Below are positions 6,144 to 8,145 of a DNA stretch of 8,145 nucleotides, one piece after another. The translations under genes and the position numbers were made by a program. The stretch comes from [Eubacterium] saphenum. GTDB lineage: Bacteria; Bacillota; Clostridia; Oscillospirales; Ruminococcaceae. The DNA lies in assembly GCA_004555855.1 (NCBI GenBank), contig SFJQ01000071.1, positions 1 through 8,145 on the forward strand, written 5' to 3'. The notes below the pieces were generated by a model that had not been told where the DNA came from, made no database searches, and saw nothing but the letters and a program-made list of their open reading frames with translations. Positions within the stretch are counted from its first letter, which is position 1. Every line of letters starts with the position of its first letter.

Positions 6144-6182
6144 TTTTTTGTAAAATATATGGACAAAGTGCAAAAAATATGC

Positions 6183-6217
6183 AAAAAGGCTGCCGAAAAA
6201 TCGACAGCCGAATTTTT
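6183..6217 (-). terminator. Intrinsic terminator after the unknown gene of the nspC operon
   Basis: GGCTG (6188-6192) pairs with CAGCC (6205-6209) and CGA (6194-6196) with TCG (6201-6203), one mismatch, AAAA loop. On the minus strand a T5 tract follows (6187-6183). It starts 6 nt after the stop codon of the upstream gene; T5 on the other side would also allow plus-strand termination. Confidence 0.85.
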
Positions 6218-6857
6218 ATTTATTGATGAAATTCTCGTCGGTTATGAAAAGAAATCTCGACAGCTCGCCGCTGCTCAAATCCGCGACAACAAAGGTCTGC
6301 TTCTCCTCGTTGAAGCAGAACAGGAATTTCCCCGAATGCTCTGCGGATTTCTCAATTTCATCAAGGTCAACGTCAAATTTCCTCAGCAGCATTACCGCCT
6401 GCTGCGGCTCATCGGCAATAATCGCTCCGCGCATTTTCGCGAAAACGGAGAACAGATTGCCCTTGATAAGTTCGAAAATCGTGGTGTTGGAAAGCGTGAT
6501 TTCAACAGGTCCGCCGGCTGCTTTTATCAGGAAAACCGCGGGGTCAGAAACGTTCCCCTCGCACACCGCCGCCTTAAATTCGCCCGTTCTTCCCACGCAC
6601 ACAAGCGCAAGTTTCGTCCCATCGAAATCCGTGAATATGTATGGCGTCATGATGTTCGGGTGAATGAGCTTGATGTAGCTTTGCTGGTTCACGGAAAGGT
6701 ACGCGTAGTTCTCGAGAAACCGCTTGATATTCTGCGGAACGTCAATCCCGCGCTCGCTTTTATTTCGCTCAAAATCTTCCTCGGGAATACCGTCCGTGCG
6801 GTTTCCGTAAAGGATTTTCAGAACCTCAAACGGCTCCATATTGTACAAAACAGCCAA
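6216..6857 (-). CDS. Unrecognised 213-residue protein, possibly SUKH-like
   Basis: Soluble protein with no signal peptide or membrane helix. I do not recognise the family with certainty. The stretch EEDFERNKSERGIDVPQNIKRFLENYAY (about 26-53) resembles the start of SMI1/KNR4 (SUKH) domains, where a helix is followed by a G-I-x-x-P turn and an F-L-x-x-Y helix, and YIFTDFDGTKLALVCVG (about 73-89) would suit the following strands; this is a weak likeness. The C-terminal half alternates hydrophobic strands (VEITLSNTTIFELI; GKFLFCFNEEKQTFVVADL) and helices. The start is TTG at 6857, chosen because a GAGGGTGAG site lies just upstream; the ATG seven codons in has no ribosome binding site. It follows nspC by 15 nt and is the last gene before a terminator, so it is co-transcribed with the decarboxylase. 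The plus strand is also open here, but that frame reads as an Arg/His-rich shadow. Confidence 0.8.
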   Translation of the reverse strand: MAVLYNMEPFEVLKILYGNRTDGIPEEDFERNKSERGIDVPQNIKRFLENYAYLSVNQQSYIKLIHPNIMTPYIFTDFDGTKLALVCVGRTGEFKAAVCEGNVSDPAVFLIKAAGGPVEITLSNTTIFELIKGNLFSVFAKMRGAIIADEPQQAVMLLRKFDVDLDEIEKSAEHSGKFLFCFNEEKQTFVVADLSSGELSRFLFITDENFINK

Positions 6858-6860
6858 AAG

Positions 6861-6869
6861 CTCACCCTC
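6861..6869 (-). promoter_or_regulatory. Ribosome binding site deciding a TTG start
   Basis: The minus strand reads GAGGGTGAG, ending 3 nt before TTG at 6857 (5 nt if GAGGGTG is the core). No comparable site precedes the ATG at 6839, so the TTG is the more likely start. Confidence 0.6.
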
Positions 6870-6872
6870 TTT

Positions 6873-8009
6873 TTAAAGTCTTGATTTAAAGTCGTCATAG
6901 CCGAATTTCTTCAGCAGCTCAGCCTCGCCGCTTTCCTTCAGCAGATAAATCGACGGCAGCGGAATGCCGTTAAACGTGTTATTTTTGCACATCGAGTAGA
7001 TTGCCATATCCTCGAAAACCAGCCGTTTGCCCTCGCAAAGCGGCTCGTCAAACGAATAGTCGCCGATGATATCGCCCGCAAGGCAGGTGTTTCCGCCGAG
7101 CCGATAGGTGAACGGCTTCTTCTCGGGGAAATCCGCGCCGATGATGTTCGGACGGTACGGCATCTCGAGAACATCGGGCATATGACACGCGGCAGAAGCG
7201 TCCGTTATCGCGACATTTACGCCGTTTTTGCCTGTTTCGAGAACCGTTGTCACGAGGTAACCCGCGTTCAGCGCAACCGCTTCTCCCGGCTCAAGATACA
7301 CGTCAAGCCCGTGCTTTTCGCGGAAATCCTTGACGGTTTTTATCAGCAGCTCAACATCATAATCCTTTCGTGTGATATGATGTCCGCCGCCGAAGTTCAC
7401 CCACTTTATCTTGTCAAACATAAACCCGAATTTTTCCTCAAACACGGGAACAGTCCTCGCGAGGACATCGGAGTTTTGCTCGCACATCGTGTGAAAATGC
7501 AGCCCGTCAATCCCGTCAACAAGCGCCAAATCCTCGGTGAACTGCGAAAGCGTTGTTCCGAGCCGCGAGCCGGTGAAACAGGGGTTGTAGATATCGGTTT
7601 CAATCTCGCTGTATTCGGGGTTTACGCGGATTCCCGCCTGAATGTATCGCGAGGAAGCGCGCACTTTTTCGCGGAATTTCGCCCATTGTTTCGGTGAATT
7701 GAACACAATGTGGTCGCAGATTTTCACTATTTCATCGAAATCCTTTTCGGGATAAGCGGGCGAAAAAATGTGATTTTCCTTGCGAAATTCCTCAAAACCG
7801 AGCCGCGCTTCAAAGATACCGCTTGCCGTGCAGCCGTCAAGGTACTGCGAAATCAGCGGGTAAGTCGCGTACGCCGAGAACGCTTTCTGCGCGAGGAGTA
7901 TCTTGCAGCCCGCCTTTTCGCGGACGTATCCGAGCAGCTCGAGATTTTCGCGGAGCTTTTTTTCATCGATAACATAGCACGGTGTTTCAACCTTTTGCGT
8001 CCAATCCAT
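6873..8009 (-). CDS. nspC: Carboxynorspermidine/carboxyspermidine decarboxylase
   Basis: PLP-dependent decarboxylase with the alanine-racemase-like barrel fold, 378 residues, the normal NspC length. It removes CO2 from carboxynorspermidine or carboxyspermidine, the last step of the aspartate-semialdehyde route to norspermidine or spermidine. The N-terminus ETPCYVIDEKKLRENLE is typical; the PLP lysine is Lys42 in ILLAQKAFS. GLHFHTMCEQ (169-178), the glycine loop NFGGGHH (205-211), LEPGEAV (239-245) and CLAGDIIGDYSF (309-320), with Cys309 and Asp313 reaching the partner active site, all fit. The ATG at 8009 has AAAGGA 5 nt upstream. The usual partner, carboxy(nor)spermidine dehydrogenase, is not in the window. 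Downstream, 15 nt away, is an unknown gene in the same operon; upstream, 10 nt away, ends a possible membrane-protein frame. Which polyamine is made cannot be told from sequence. Confidence 0.95.
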   Translation of the reverse strand: MDWTQKVETPCYVIDEKKLRENLELLGYVREKAGCKILLAQKAFSAYATYPLISQYLDGCTASGIFEARLGFEEFRKENHIFSPAYPEKDFDEIVKICDHIVFNSPKQWAKFREKVRASSRYIQAGIRVNPEYSEIETDIYNPCFTGSRLGTTLSQFTEDLALVDGIDGLHFHTMCEQNSDVLARTVPVFEEKFGFMFDKIKWVNFGGGHHITRKDYDVELLIKTVKDFREKHGLDVYLEPGEAVALNAGYLVTTVLETGKNGVNVAITDASAACHMPDVLEMPYRPNIIGADFPEKKPFTYRLGGNTCLAGDIIGDYSFDEPLCEGKRLVFEDMAIYSMCKNNTFNGIPLPSIYLLKESGEAELLKKFGYDDFKSRL

Positions 8010-8019
8010 AGCGTTCCTT

Positions 8020-8145
8020 TCAGCAAAACTGATTTTTGTTAGTCTGAACAGCGTTTTTATAACTTATCAGAATATGACACGGCGCAAAAATAACTGCGGC
8101 GGCGATAAGTGGAATATACCTGCTCATAATGCCGCTGAACAGGAA
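8020..8145 (-). CDS. C-terminal tail of a possible membrane protein, truncated by the window edge
   Basis: On the minus strand a frame is open from the right edge to TGA at 8022-8020, giving 41 residues. The part SRYIPLIAAAVIFAPCHILISYK looks like a membrane helix ending in a positive cytoplasmic anchor, followed by a polar tail. The stop lies 10 nt before the nspC ATG and its last bases merge with the nspC ribosome binding site, the spacing expected inside an operon. The fragment is too short to name, and it does not resemble the end of carboxynorspermidine dehydrogenase. It may also be non-coding DNA that happens to lack stops. Confidence 0.35.
   Translation of the reverse strand, partial: FLFSGIMSRYIPLIAAAVIFAPCHILISYKNAVQTNKNQFC

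Noticed and set aside
6144..6149. Plus-strand intrinsic terminator formed by the 6084-6139 hairpin and T6
   Set aside because: No plus-strand gene precedes it and a 4-nt gap separates the stem from the T tract; a repeat or leader element explains it better.
6140..6182. TATATT-type -10 box for tspO in the AT-rich region
   Set aside because: No -35 box at 16-18 bp spacing could be found, so no promoter is assigned.
6078..6884. 268-residue plus-strand frame opposite the unknown gene
   Set aside because: It begins at a non-ATG codon inside the tspO leader, crosses the terminator and the hairpin, and reads as an Arg/His-rich shadow; the minus-strand frame has a ribosome binding site, operon spacing and a terminator.
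8062..8110. 7-bp inverted repeat ACTTATC/GATAAGT with a 35-bp loop upstream of nspC
   Set aside because: The arms are short and AT-rich with a long loop and lie in a possible coding tail; chance is sufficient.

Overview
The window looks like a chromosomal stretch from a Clostridia-type Bacillota genome of moderate GC content, possibly an Oscillospirales/Ruminococcaceae relative. The evidence is a complete BceRS-BceAB-type resistance module (a Firmicutes hallmark), AGGAGG-type ribosome binding sites, near-consensus sigma-A promoters and AT-rich intergenic gaps. The genus cannot be fixed from sequence alone. No rRNA, tRNA, CRISPR array or transposase gene was seen, and no gene-free stretch exceeds 300 bases.

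Left part (1-3586, minus strand, transcribed right to left): an OmpR-family response regulator, an intramembrane-sensing histidine kinase, an ABC ATPase and a BceB-type permease that runs off the left edge. This is the antimicrobial-peptide sensing and detoxification arrangement in which the transporter is part of the sensor. Between kinase and ATPase lies an 88-bp gap with a perfect TTACA-N4-TGTAA operator, tandem half-sites and a sigma-A promoter, so the transporter pair appears to be switched separately by the regulator.

Middle (3601-5593, plus strand): a divergent promoter pair with -35 boxes only 3 bp apart separates the response regulator from a 118-residue C39-like/papain-fold cysteine peptidase. 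Next is a standalone TrpB2-type tryptophan synthase beta chain behind an exact TTGACA-N17-TATAAT promoter. A GAAA-loop terminator with A and T tracts on both sides closes it and also serves the convergent gene.

Right part (5593-8145, minus strand): a TspO/MBR membrane protein whose leader holds a long imperfect hairpin flanked by a 6-bp direct repeat (a possible miniature mobile element); an unrecognised 213-residue protein with a TTG start and its own terminator; a carboxynorspermidine decarboxylase (nspC); and the C-terminal tail of a possible membrane protein at the right edge. The last three are closely spaced and probably form one polyamine-related operon.

Most of the content is recognisable. 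The least explained items are the peptidase tied head-to-head to the Bce module, a degenerate second operator over the regulator's predicted transcription start, the hairpin repeat before tspO, and the unknown protein behind nspC.
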